Assembly (NCBI RefSeq): GCF_017592395.1
Contig: NZ_JAGFOU010000027.1
Span: 1 to 48,519 of the forward strand
Direction of reading: 5' to 3'
Source: Actinomyces bowdenii
Lineage (GTDB): Bacteria; Actinomycetota; Actinomycetes; Actinomycetales; Actinomycetaceae
DNA length: 48,519 nucleotides
Under the pieces are notes generated by a model. It did not search any database and was not told the DNA's origin. It saw only the letters and a list, made by a program, of their open reading frames with translations. The position numbers were made by a program, and so were the translations under genes. Within the stretch, counting starts at the first letter, position 1, and every line of letters begins with the position of its first letter. Shown one piece after another: positions 24,491-32,700 of this stretch.

Positions 24491-24525
24491 GGAGGCACAG
24501 GCATGCCCGGGCGCCCCGTGCCTCC
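24491..24525 (-). promoter_or_regulatory. expression platform: anti-P1 helix of the FMN riboswitch
   Basis: On the minus strand the 3' side of aptamer helix P1, GGAGGCAC (24525-24518), is repeated as its exact complement GTGCCTCC at 24498-24491. The two can form an 8-bp helix that excludes P1. The freed GCCTCC could in turn pair with the GGGAGGAG ribosome site of ribX (24357-24350). This supports FMN-dependent translational repression, an inference from pairing only. Confidence 0.55.
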
Positions 24526-24657
24526 TCCCTTCCGGACTCTCACCGTCGGTGCCGGGATTCCACCGGCTCAGCCGGCCACCAGCGGCCCTGCGGGCCGCCC
24601 GATGACCGGGTCGCGGACTCTCACCGCCGGTTCGGACTTCCACCGACCCCGGAGCAC
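24518..24657 (-). promoter_or_regulatory. FMN riboswitch (RFN element)
   Basis: Read on the minus strand from 24657, the conserved RFN segments appear in the right order: GGGGTCGGTGGAAGTCC, ACCGGCGGTGAGAGTCCGCG, a variable GC-rich hairpin (about 24615-24580), GAGCCGGTGGAATCCCGG, and CCGACGGTGAGAGTCCGG, closed by P1 (GTGCTCC with GGAGGCAC, one bulge). It binds flavin mononucleotide and turns off the genes behind it when FMN is abundant. Those genes are ribX and ribY, 170 nt downstream of the aptamer. The match is too extensive to be chance. Confidence 0.95.
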
Positions 24658-24670
24658 GTTGCTGGGGGCT

Positions 24671-24676
24671 AGGGTA
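24671..24676 (-). promoter_or_regulatory. -10 box of the ribXY transcript
   Basis: TACCCT on the minus strand (24676-24671) lies 13 nt before the first base of the aptamer, so transcription would start about 24664, just ahead of P1. No clear -35 hexamer is seen. Confidence 0.4.
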
Positions 24677-24878
24677 CAGCGGGAGGGTCGAGTCGCACGC
24701 CCACGGGTCTATGGGTGTGGTCACAGGCCCGCCCGGCCCGCTGCCGCACGGCTCGCCGGACCGCCCCCATCACCGCGGCCGACCGGTCGGTGCCGGGTGC
24801 TAGTCTCAGCCCCCCATCGGGCCCGTCGATGCCGTCAGGGACACGACGCCCAGCCGCCCGCCTCCCCAGGAGCCGACG

Positions 24879-25976
24879 ATGCCGCGACCCTCCCCCGCCG
24901 GCCCCCGCCCGACCGCCCTGCCGGCGGCGCTGCGGGCCGCGCTGCCGGTCACCGCCCTGCTGTCGGTCACCGCCGTGTGGGGCTCGACCTTCATCATCCT
25001 CAAGGGGGCCCTGGACCATGTCGGGGCCGCCGACTTCCTGGCGGTGCGCTTCTCCATCGCCGCAGCCGTCATGGTGGGGCTCACGGGCGCGCGCCTCCGC
25101 CTCCTGGGGCCCGGCCAGTGGGCGCGGGGCCTGGGCCTGGGGGCCCTGTACGGGACGGCCCAGCTCCTGCAGACCGTGGGCCTGCGAACCACTGACGCCT
25201 CGGTCTCGGGCTTCATCACGGGCATGTACGTGGTGCTCACCCCGCTGATCGTGCTGCTCATGGGCGGCGCGCCCCTGGGGCGCCGGGGCCTGCTGGCCAG
25301 TGGCACGGCCCTGGCGGGGCTGGCCTGCTTGAGCCTGAGCGGCACCGCGCTGAGCCCGGGGGCGATGATCACCCTGGCCGGCTCGATGGTCTACGCCCTG
25401 CACATCGTGGCCCTGGGCCGCGTCGCACGCGGGCAGGAGGCCATGGTCCTGACGGCCACGCAGATGGTGGGCATCGCCCTGGTCTGCGCGGCCGCGGCCC
25501 TGCCCGGGGGGATCGGCGTGCCCGCCACGGCCCGGGTGTGGGGGCCGGTGCTCTACATGGCGCTGGCCTCGGGGATCCTCACCATGCTCCTGCAGACCTG
25601 GGCCCAGGCGCGCATGAGCCCGACCCGGGCGGCGGTCATCATGACCTGCGAGCCGGTCTTCGCCGCCCTGTTCGCCGTGGCCCTGGGGGATGAGTCGCTG
25701 AGCGCCAGGCTCCTGGTGGGCGGGGGCCTCATCCTGGTGGCCATGCTCCTCAGCGAGCTGCCGGGCGCGCGCCCCGGCGGCACCCCGCCCCGAGGCCCGG
25801 ATCCCGGGGCGGGCGGAGCGAGGATGCCCGCGCCTGGCAGCCGCCCAGCGGGTCAGGCCCTGACGGCGGCCACCGCCCGGTCGAACTCCTCCGAGACGCC
25901 CGGGTCGGGCCGGCCCATGAGGGACACCCCGCAGGCTGCCGCGAGGTTGCCCAGGAAGCCGGGCAGGATCTCGTAG
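24879..25976 (+). CDS. DMT/EamA-family transporter
   Basis: A 365-residue membrane transporter with two EamA repeats of five hydrophobic helices each (about 18-155 and 165-295). It opens with SVTAVWGSTFIILKGALDHVG, typical of the family, and the second repeat holds SPTRAAVIMTCEPVFAALFAV. The family exports metabolites or amino acids; the substrate is not predictable. ATG 24879 follows an AGGAG site, and a TAGTCT box at 24801-24806 may be its promoter. The last ~70 residues are a Pro/Gly/Arg-rich tail not found in the family core, and the reading frame runs 124 bp into the convergent symporter gene before it meets a stop. Confidence 0.82.
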   Translation: MPRPSPAGPRPTALPAALRAALPVTALLSVTAVWGSTFIILKGALDHVGAADFLAVRFSIAAAVMVGLTGARLRLLGPGQWARGLGLGALYGTAQLLQTVGLRTTDASVSGFITGMYVVLTPLIVLLMGGAPLGRRGLLASGTALAGLACLSLSGTALSPGAMITLAGSMVYALHIVALGRVARGQEAMVLTATQMVGIALVCAAAALPGGIGVPATARVWGPVLYMALASGILTMLLQTWAQARMSPTRAAVIMTCEPVFAALFAVALGDESLSARLLVGGGLILVAMLLSELPGARPGGTPPRGPDPGAGGARMPAPGSRPAGQALTAATARSNSSETPGSGRPMRDTPQAAARLPRKPGRIS

Positions 25977-27337
25977 AGGTCGAACACGCCTCCCGGGCCG
26001 CCCTCCAGGTTGCCCCACAGGGCCACCAGGACCGCGCCGGTGATCATGCCGGCCAGGGCGCCGGTGGCGGTCAGCCGCCTCCAGTAGAGGCACAGCAGCA
26101 CCGTGGGCCCGAAGGAGGCCCCGAATCCGGCCCAGGCGAAGGCCACCAGGGCCAGGATCGTGTCGCTGGGGGTCCAGGCCATGAGGGCGGCGACGACGGC
26201 CACGAGGAAGACCGCTGTGCGCGAGGCGATGACCAGGTGGGCGGAGCCGGGCTCGCTCCTGCGCACCGTGCGGTACAGGTCCTCGATGAGGGCCGAGCTG
26301 GTCACCAGCAGCTGGGAGGAGATCGTGGACATGATGGCGGCCAGGATGGCGGCGAGCATGAACCCCGCGACGAGCGGGTGGAAGAGCAGCTGGCCCAGGC
26401 TGATGAACACGGCCTCGGGGTTGGCCAGCCTGCCGGCGTCGCGGGCGTAGATGGCCACCCCCACCACGGCGGTGCCGATGGCCCCCAGCACGGCGAAGAG
26501 CATCCAGCTGATGCCGATGATGCCGCCCCGGATGGCCTCGCGGGGCGAGCGGATGGCCATGAAGCGCACGATGATGTGGGGCTGCCCGAAGTAGCCCAGG
26601 CCCCAGGCCAGTGCCGAGACCACCCCGATGAGCGAGACGCTGGGGCCCACCAGGGCCCAGTAGTCGGCGTCCACCTCGCGCACGGCCCGCACCAGGGGCC
26701 CCACCCCGCCCACGTGCATGATGCCGGCCAGCGGCACGGCGATGAGGGCCGCGACCATCATCAGCCCCTGGACCAGGTCGGTCCAGGACACGGCCAGGAA
26801 GCCGCCCACCAGGGTGTACATGACGGTGATGGCGGAGACCAGGGTCATGCCCAGACGGTAGTCCATCCCGAAGGAGGACTCGAAGAAGGTGCCCCCGGCC
26901 ACCATGCCGGAGGAGACGTAGAAGGTGAAGAAGACCAGGATGATGATGCCCGAGGCCCAGCGGATGAGGTGGCGCGGGTCGTGGAGCCGGTTGTCCAGGA
27001 AGCTGGGGATGGTGATGGCGTTGCCCGCCACCTCGGTGTAGGTGCGCAGGCGCGGGGCCACCACGAGCCAGTTGACCAGTGCCCCCACGGTCAGGCCGAC
27101 GGCGATCCAGGCCTCGACCAGTCCCGAGGCGTACAGGGCCCCGGGCAGGCCCATGAGGAGCCACCCGGACATATCCGAGGCCCCGGCGGACAGCGCCGCC
27201 ACGAAGGGGTTGAGATCGCGCCCCGCGAGCATGTAGTCATCGATGTCGGTGGTGCGCAGGTAGGCCCACAGGCCGATCATGATCATCCCCACGAAGTAGA
27301 TGATCATCGCGATGGCCTCGAAGGTCGTGTCACTCAT
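25853..27337 (-). CDS. putP: sodium/proline symporter (SSS family)
   Basis: A 494-residue sodium:solute symporter with about 13 hydrophobic segments. PutP-specific signs are SDMSGWLLMGLPGALY (about 55-70), WAYLRTTDIDDYMLAGR, LGYFGQPHIIVRFMAI, and MSTISSQLLVTSSALIEDLYR. It imports proline (possibly a related amino acid) with Na+. A short acidic tail closes the protein. ATG 27337 has an AAAGGAG ribosome site. The esterase gene upstream ends 44 bp before it on the same strand, so co-transcription is possible. The 3' end overlaps the convergent EamA gene by 124 bp. Confidence 0.9.
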   Translation of the reverse strand: MSDTTFEAIAMIIYFVGMIMIGLWAYLRTTDIDDYMLAGRDLNPFVAALSAGASDMSGWLLMGLPGALYASGLVEAWIAVGLTVGALVNWLVVAPRLRTYTEVAGNAITIPSFLDNRLHDPRHLIRWASGIIILVFFTFYVSSGMVAGGTFFESSFGMDYRLGMTLVSAITVMYTLVGGFLAVSWTDLVQGLMMVAALIAVPLAGIMHVGGVGPLVRAVREVDADYWALVGPSVSLIGVVSALAWGLGYFGQPHIIVRFMAIRSPREAIRGGIIGISWMLFAVLGAIGTAVVGVAIYARDAGRLANPEAVFISLGQLLFHPLVAGFMLAAILAAIMSTISSQLLVTSSALIEDLYRTVRRSEPGSAHLVIASRTAVFLVAVVAALMAWTPSDTILALVAFAWAGFGASFGPTVLLCLYWRRLTATGALAGMITGAVLVALWGNLEGGPGGVFDLYEILPGFLGNLAAACGVSLMGRPDPGVSEEFDRAVAAVRA

Positions 27338-27381
27338 GACGGCTCCTTTGCGGTTGATGAGTCAGCGGGCGGGCTCGGGCC

Positions 27382-28377
27382 CTACCCGTTCAGCGACATG
27401 AGGTCCGCCTCCAGGGCGGTCAGATCGGTGCCGGCGCCGACCAGGCCCGCGCGCTCCAGGGCCTCCTCCAGCGGCATGACCAGCAGCTCGAAGTCGGAGC
27501 GGATGCGCTCCAGGGCCCCTGGCAGGTAGCGGTCGAGGATCTCGGGGGCGCGCTCGTCCTCCAGCAGCAGCCCGGCCGGCTTGGCCAGGCCCGCGGGCAT
27601 GCGCGCCCTGAGCCCGGTGAAGGACTCGGCGCGGCCCTCCAGCGGGAAGCCGCCGAGCACACGGCGCAGGAAGCGCACCGAGTCCTCCACCCAGGCGGCC
27701 ACCTCGCTCATCTCCAGGTCGGCCCGTCCGCGCGCGGTGTGGTCCCGGGCCACGCTCAGGCCGTGGGGGCCCAGGAGGCTGATATGCGTCTCGAAGGGCA
27801 CGCCCCTGGCGGCCATGGCCTGGAGCAGCCTCAGGGAGTGGCTCACGGGCACCACGGTGTCGGAGAAGGTGGAGAACAGGAAGGTCGGAGGGGTTGAGGA
27901 GGTCACGGCCGCGGGGATGTCGGGGATGTCGCGGTCCATGGCGGCGCCGAGACCGGCCAGCGTCACGGGGTAGCCCAGCACCAGGGCATCGGGCCTGGTG
28001 GGGCCGAGGGTGCCCAGGGCGGCCGCGAGGTGCCCGCCCGCGGAGAAGCCGACGGCGGCGATCCTGGCCGGGTCGGTGTCCATCTCGGCGGCGCCCTGGC
28101 GGATCCACGCCAGGGCCGCCCGGGCGTCGGCCAGCGCCTGGGGGAAGGTGGTGCCCGGACCGGTGGAGTAGCGCAGGACGAAGGCGTTGAGCCCTGCGGC
28201 GAGGTAGGCCATCGCCACGGGCTCGGCCTCGCGGTCGGAGGTGAAGGCGTAGCCGCCCCCGGGCAGGATGAGCACCGCCGGGCGCCGGCGCGCCGAGGCC
28301 ATCTCCTCGCTGGCATCCAGGATGTAGGAGGTCAGGGGCGCCTGGTGGGGCCCGACGCCGGTGGTGGTGACCCTCAT
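27382..28377 (-). CDS. alpha/beta hydrolase, carbohydrate-esterase-like
   Basis: A 331-residue cytosolic serine esterase. The oxyanion segment LILPGGGYAF (about 36-45), nucleophile elbow GFSAGGH (about 111-117), acid residue in FSTFSDTVVPV and the His in LGPHGLS are in the order of the BD-FAE/acetyl-xylan-esterase-like group. The C-terminal ~85 residues (ESFTGLRARMPAGLAKP to DLMSLNG) are helical and not part of the fold. It probably removes acetyl or other short acyl groups from sugars or xenobiotics; the substrate is unknown. ATG 28377 follows an AGAGGGGGA stretch. A large hairpin lies just upstream. Confidence 0.8.
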   Translation of the reverse strand: MRVTTTGVGPHQAPLTSYILDASEEMASARRRPAVLILPGGGYAFTSDREAEPVAMAYLAAGLNAFVLRYSTGPGTTFPQALADARAALAWIRQGAAEMDTDPARIAAVGFSAGGHLAAALGTLGPTRPDALVLGYPVTLAGLGAAMDRDIPDIPAAVTSSTPPTFLFSTFSDTVVPVSHSLRLLQAMAARGVPFETHISLLGPHGLSVARDHTARGRADLEMSEVAAWVEDSVRFLRRVLGGFPLEGRAESFTGLRARMPAGLAKPAGLLLEDERAPEILDRYLPGALERIRSDFELLVMPLEEALERAGLVGAGTDLTALEADLMSLNG

Positions 28378-28473
28378 GGGAGCTTCCCCCTCTCATCGCG
28401 CGGCGCCCCGCCACCGGTGGCCGGGCGCCGACGACAGCGTAAACGACATCGGCATCTCGATCTGGCACATGGT

Positions 28474-28554
28474 TGCACATCTTCGGATCCGGATCCGGCT
28501 GCCGGGCCCGGTTTCCCGGCATGATCCGGTCGCGGCGCGGCCTGAAGATGTGCA
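28474..28554 (-). terminator. 81-nt stem-loop after acpS
   Basis: TGCACATCTTC (28474-28484) and GAAGATGTGCA (28544-28554) are exact complements, and inside them TGCCGGG pairs with CCCGGCA and GGATC with GATCC. It begins 9 bp from the acpS stop on the minus strand. It is larger than needed for termination and might be a stable RNA or regulatory element for the esterase gene downstream; a terminator is the simplest reading. Confidence 0.6.
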
Positions 28555-28562
28555 GCAGGGGC

Positions 28563-29069
28563 TCAGGGCCGTTGGAACAGCACGATGGCCGCGGCCCAGC
28601 CGGCCTCGTGGGTGACCGAGACCGGCCAGCTCGCGGCCTGCGCGCTGCCGGTCCCCAGGCTGTCCTCAACGGCCTGCGCCACCTGGCCCGACAGCAGCAG
28701 TGAGGGCCTGCCCCAGCGGTCGGTGACCATCTCGATCTGCCGCCAGTCCAGGTCCTCGGGAGCGATGAGGGGGCCTCCGGGCTCCCCCATGGCCCGGGCC
28801 CGCAGGGCCACCGCCTGGCTCCAGGCCTTGACGAAGGCCTCCTTGGCGGCCCACCGCGCCGCCAGGTGCTCGGCCTCGGCCGAGCCGGTGTCCCGGCAGC
28901 GGCGGCGGGACTCGCGCCGCTCCCGGGCGGTGAAGGCCCTCTCGGCGAAGACGGTGCCCGGCACGCCGAGCTGATCGGCCAGCATGGCCGCATCCACCAG
29001 GTCCAGGCCGGCCCCCGGGACGCGGGCGCCCGGGGGGATCCCGGGAGGCTCGGGCAGGGCGGGCCGCAT
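28563..29069 (-). CDS. acpS: holo-[acyl-carrier-protein] synthase
   Basis: A 168-residue phosphopantetheinyl transferase that moves the 4'-phosphopantetheine of CoA onto the serine of acyl carrier domains. The metal-binding motif GAGLDLVD (20-26 region) and WAAKEAFVKAW (73-83) are intact. It is longer than the usual ~120-130 residues because of a ~17-residue Pro-rich N-terminus and insertions in the middle. The FAS I chain encoded next door has no C-terminal phosphopantetheinyl transferase domain, so this enzyme is its likely activator, as in mycobacteria. It starts within the stop of the GNAT gene (TGATG), so the two are translated together. Confidence 0.9.
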   Translation of the reverse strand: MRPALPEPPGIPPGARVPGAGLDLVDAAMLADQLGVPGTVFAERAFTARERRESRRRCRDTGSAEAEHLAARWAAKEAFVKAWSQAVALRARAMGEPGGPLIAPEDLDWRQIEMVTDRWGRPSLLLSGQVAQAVEDSLGTGSAQAASWPVSVTHEAGWAAAIVLFQRP

Positions 29070-29626
29070 CAGGCACCGTCCCGCCCGGGCGCACCGCCGG
29101 GGGCGCGCCTCATGGTCACCTCGGGGATGATCCCGTCGTGCAGGCGCCGTGAGCCGGGGACCAGCACGAAGCCGTGGCGGGCGTAGAAGCGCTGGGCGGC
29201 AGTGTTGAAGGCCGCCACGCCCAGCTCGATCGGCCGGGTGGCATCGGCCCACTCCAGCACCGCGCGCATGAGGGCAGCGCCCACGCCCTGGGAGCGGGAC
29301 TGGGCGGTGACGTACATGACCCGCAGATGCTGCTCGCCCGCCGGCGGCTGCTCGGCGATGGCCAGGCCCACCATCTCCTGCCCCCTCTCGGCCACGAGGT
29401 GGATCAGACCCGTGCTGGCCCGGGCCTCCTCGATCTGCCCGGCCAGGCGGGCGATGCCCTCAGCGCTCAGGCGGCGGGCCCACCGTGCCTGGGCGTCCTG
29501 GGCGCTGATCCCCCCGGGCCGCACATAGGTGTCCATCCAGGAGGCGTGCCACACGCGCGTGACCGGCCCGGCATCCGGGGCCCGCATCGTCCTGATGCTG
29601 AGGCTCTCAACTTCACCGACCCTCAT
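29069..29626 (-). CDS. GNAT N-acetyltransferase coupled to acpS
   Basis: A 185-residue GNAT acetyltransferase. The acetyl-CoA site is LRVMYVTAQSRSQGVGAALM (about 105-124), and NTAAQRFYARHGF follows at the usual distance. The N-terminal half carries VWHASWMDTY, common in acetyltransferases related to RimI/YjaB. The substrate is unknown. Its stop overlaps the acpS start, and it sits between FAS I and acpS, which suggests a role in CoA, acyl-carrier or protein modification, though that is only guilt by association. ATG 29626 is chosen over 29641 because the family-like sequence starts there. Confidence 0.78.
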   Translation of the reverse strand: MRVGEVESLSIRTMRAPDAGPVTRVWHASWMDTYVRPGGISAQDAQARWARRLSAEGIARLAGQIEEARASTGLIHLVAERGQEMVGLAIAEQPPAGEQHLRVMYVTAQSRSQGVGAALMRAVLEWADATRPIELGVAAFNTAAQRFYARHGFVLVPGSRRLHDGIIPEVTMRRAPGGAPGRDGA

Positions 29627-29677
29627 GATCCACCTCCGCATCCGCCTGTGGGACCGCCCTGGGCGGCCCTGCTGCCG

Positions 29678-29714
29678 CTGGTGCGGGGGCGGCCCAGGGC
29701 CGCCCCCGCACCAG
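29678..29714 (-). terminator. terminator of the acc-fas operon
   Basis: A perfect 17-bp stem (29678-29694 with 29698-29714) around a CAG loop, starting 15 bp after the FAS I stop on the minus strand. No T tract follows. It separates the fas transcript from the GNAT-acpS pair. Confidence 0.75.
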
Positions 29715-29728
29715 CACGGGCTCCGGCC

Positions 29729-32700
29729 TCAGTCCTGCTCCTCGCGCTCCCCGGCGTGGTAGACGCCATCGGCGCCCAGCCTGGCCTCGGGGTCCAGGAG
29801 CATGGCGGCCTCGACCTCGTGCGGGTCGCGCAGCTTGGTCTCCTCGCCCAGGCGCCGGCCCTGGACCTGCTCGAAGAGCGGGGCCCGGCCGATCATCCCG
29901 GCGCGGCGGCGGCGCGTGCCCGCGGCCAGGCGGGCGTTGGCCGAGGCCAGCCAGGCGTCCACGGCCTCCTGGCCGCCGTCCTGGCGCAGGGCGGCCTCGA
30001 AGGCGCCGGGGTGGACCACCGCGATGAGCCCGGAGACGTGCCCGAAGCCCAGCGAGGTCAGCAGGCCCGCGCGCACGGGGCCGGCGCCCGGCACCCGCCC
30101 GGAGGCGCCGCCGCGGCCCGCCAGGCGGATGGGCGTGCGCGGCCACACCCAGAAGGCGTCCTTCTCCAGGGGCGCGTCGACGACGTCGAGGGAGGCGTTG
30201 CCCGGCGCCACGCCAGTGGCCAGGATCTCGGCCAGGCCGGAGACCTGGAAGACCGCGGCACCGCCCTTGGCGTGGCCGGTGATCGTCTTCTGGGACACGG
30301 CCACCAGCGGGTTGCCCTCGGAGCGGCCCAGGGCCCGGGCCAGGCGGGTGTGCAGCTCGGACTCGTTGGGGTCGTTGGCGTTGGTGGAGGTGTCGTGCTT
30401 GGAGACCACGGCGATGTCGTCGGCCTCCACGCCCAGGGCCGCCAGGGCCCTGGCCAGGCGCGAGTTGACCCCTCCGCGCCCCGCGCCCAGGGCCCCCAGG
30501 CCCGGGGCCGGGATGGAGGTGTGGGCGCCGTCGGCGTAGGAGGACACGAAGCCCACCACGCCGGCCACCGGCAGGCCCAGGCGCGCGGCCACCGAGCCGC
30601 GGGCCAGGATGACGGTGCCGCCGCCCTCGGCCTCCACGAATCCGCCGCGGCGGCGGTCGTTGGCCCGGGAGAAGTGCCGGTCGGAGATGCCCTTGGCGCG
30701 CATGGCGGCCGCCTCGGCGGTGGCGTTCATGTTGCCGAAGCCCACCACCGACTCGATCGAGATGTCGTCGATGGCACCGGCCACCACCACATCGGCCTTG
30801 CCCAGGGCGATCTTGTCCCAGCCCTCCTCGATGGAGACCGCGGCGGTGGCGCAGGCGCTCACCGGCTGGACCATGGAGCCGTAGCCGCCGACATAGGACT
30901 GCATGACGTGCGCGGCCACGACATTGGGCAGGGCCTCCTGGAGGATGTCGCTGGGGCGCTCCTCATCCAGCAGGCGCCCGACGAACATCTTGCGCATCGA
31001 CTCCATGCCGCCGAAGCCCGTGCCCTGCGTGGAGGCCACATCCGAGGGGTGGACGGCGGCCAGCAGCTCGGCGGGGGTGAAGCCCGCCGACAGGAAGGCG
31101 TCCACGGCCGTGACCAGGTTCCACGAGGCGATGGTGTCCATGCCCTGGACCATGGAGGCGGGGATGCCCCAACGCTGGGGGTCGAAGTCGCGCGGGAACT
31201 GGCCCCCCACGGTGCGCGACAGGGCGGCGCGGCGGGGCACCCGGGCCAGGGAGCCGGCCAGGCGGGTGACCGTCCACTCCCCCGTCTCGGCGTCGGGGGC
31301 CACGAGCGTGTGCTCGGGGGCCGAGGCCTCGATGGTGCGGGCGGTGGCCTCGTCGGGCACGCTCAGGGTGATGTCCCGGTCAAGGTAGACGGTGACCTCC
31401 TCGTCGGCCACGGGGGCGATGACCCCGTCGTCGACGAACTCGCGGATGCCGCAGCGGGCCACGACCTCATCGCGATAGCGCTCGAAGATGTCGGACTCCT
31501 CGACGAACTCGCCCTCGGTGTCGTACCAGCCCGCCTTGGGGCTGTCCTGCCAGGTGAGCAGGCCCATGCCCCAGGCCAGCTCCAGGACGCCGGCCGCGGT
31601 GAGCTCGACGTCCTCGCCGCCGCTCATGCCCAGCTCGGCCTCGCGGCGCGTGCGGGCCGAGCCCCAGGTGGAGACCTCGCCGGTGGAGATGAGGCCCACC
31701 ATGTCGTCCAGGTCGGTGTCCACCCGGCCCCACTGGGGGGCGGTGGGCTGGGTGGGCACCACGGGCGTGGGCAGGGCCTTGACCGTGGCCGGGGCCTCGG
31801 GCTCCTCCTGGGGCGCGGGGGCCTGGGCGGCCGCGGTCTCGCGCAGGGCCACCAGGTCCACGCCCTGGCCCAGCCCACCGGTGAGGTCGGCCTCCACGGG
31901 GGCCTGGGCGGCCTGGGCCCGCGCCTGGTGGGTGCACAGGGCGATGAGCTCGGAGGCGATCTCCTCGGTGGACCAGGTGCGCACGCCGGCGGCCTCGACG
32001 GCGGCCACGAGCGGGTCGTTGCCGCCCATGAGCCCGGTGCCCCGCACCCAGCCGATGCGCGGGTGGGCCAGGGTCACCCGCTGGGCCCAGGCGCGCTCGG
32101 AGGACCAGCGGTTGACCACGGCGTCCAGGGCGGACTTGACCTCGCCGTAGGCCCCGTCGCCGCCGAAGGTGCCGCGGTTGGGCGAGCCGGGCAGCACCAC
32201 GTGCAGGCGGTGGTCGACATGCGTGTCGGTGCCGATGGCGCTCAGGGCGGCGATGGTGCGCTCCACGCTCCACAGCAGCAGGCGGGTCTGGGCCTCGGCC
32301 TCGGCCCCGGCGTCGGCCAGCGTTCCGGAGACGCGCGGCGCGGCGAAGGGGAAGAGCAGGGTGGGCACCAGGGCCTCCTTGACCACGGTGGTCGAGCCCC
32401 CGGAGGTGACCACCTGGTCGTTGCCGATCCAGGCGGCCAGGGCGTCGACGTCCCGGTAGGAGGACAGGTTGGCCGGCACCATCCACAGCCGGGCCCCGGC
32501 GGCCGCGTGCTCGCGGTACAGCGAGGTGGCGAAGGCCAGGCGCTCGTGGGTCAGGCGCGAGCTGGTGGCCACCACGGTGGCGCCGCCGGCCAGCAGCTGC
32601 CCGACCACGGCGGCCGCGATGGAGCCGGGGGCCACGCCGGTGACCACGGCGACGTCGTCGGCCCAGCGCACGGTGGCCTCGCCGCTGCGGGCGGTGGCGG

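Noticed and set aside
24518-24657. TPP riboswitch before a THI5-like transporter
   Set aside because: The conserved segments (ACCGGCGGT..AGTCCGCG, CCGACGGT..AGTCCGG) are those of the FMN element; no TPP core (CUGAGA..ACCUGA) is present.
24669-27164. An 831-codon minus-strand frame covering the symporter and the EamA gene
   Set aside because: Low-complexity Arg/Gly/His-rich product; it overlaps putP in another frame and the EamA gene on the other strand, both of which have clear family sequence.
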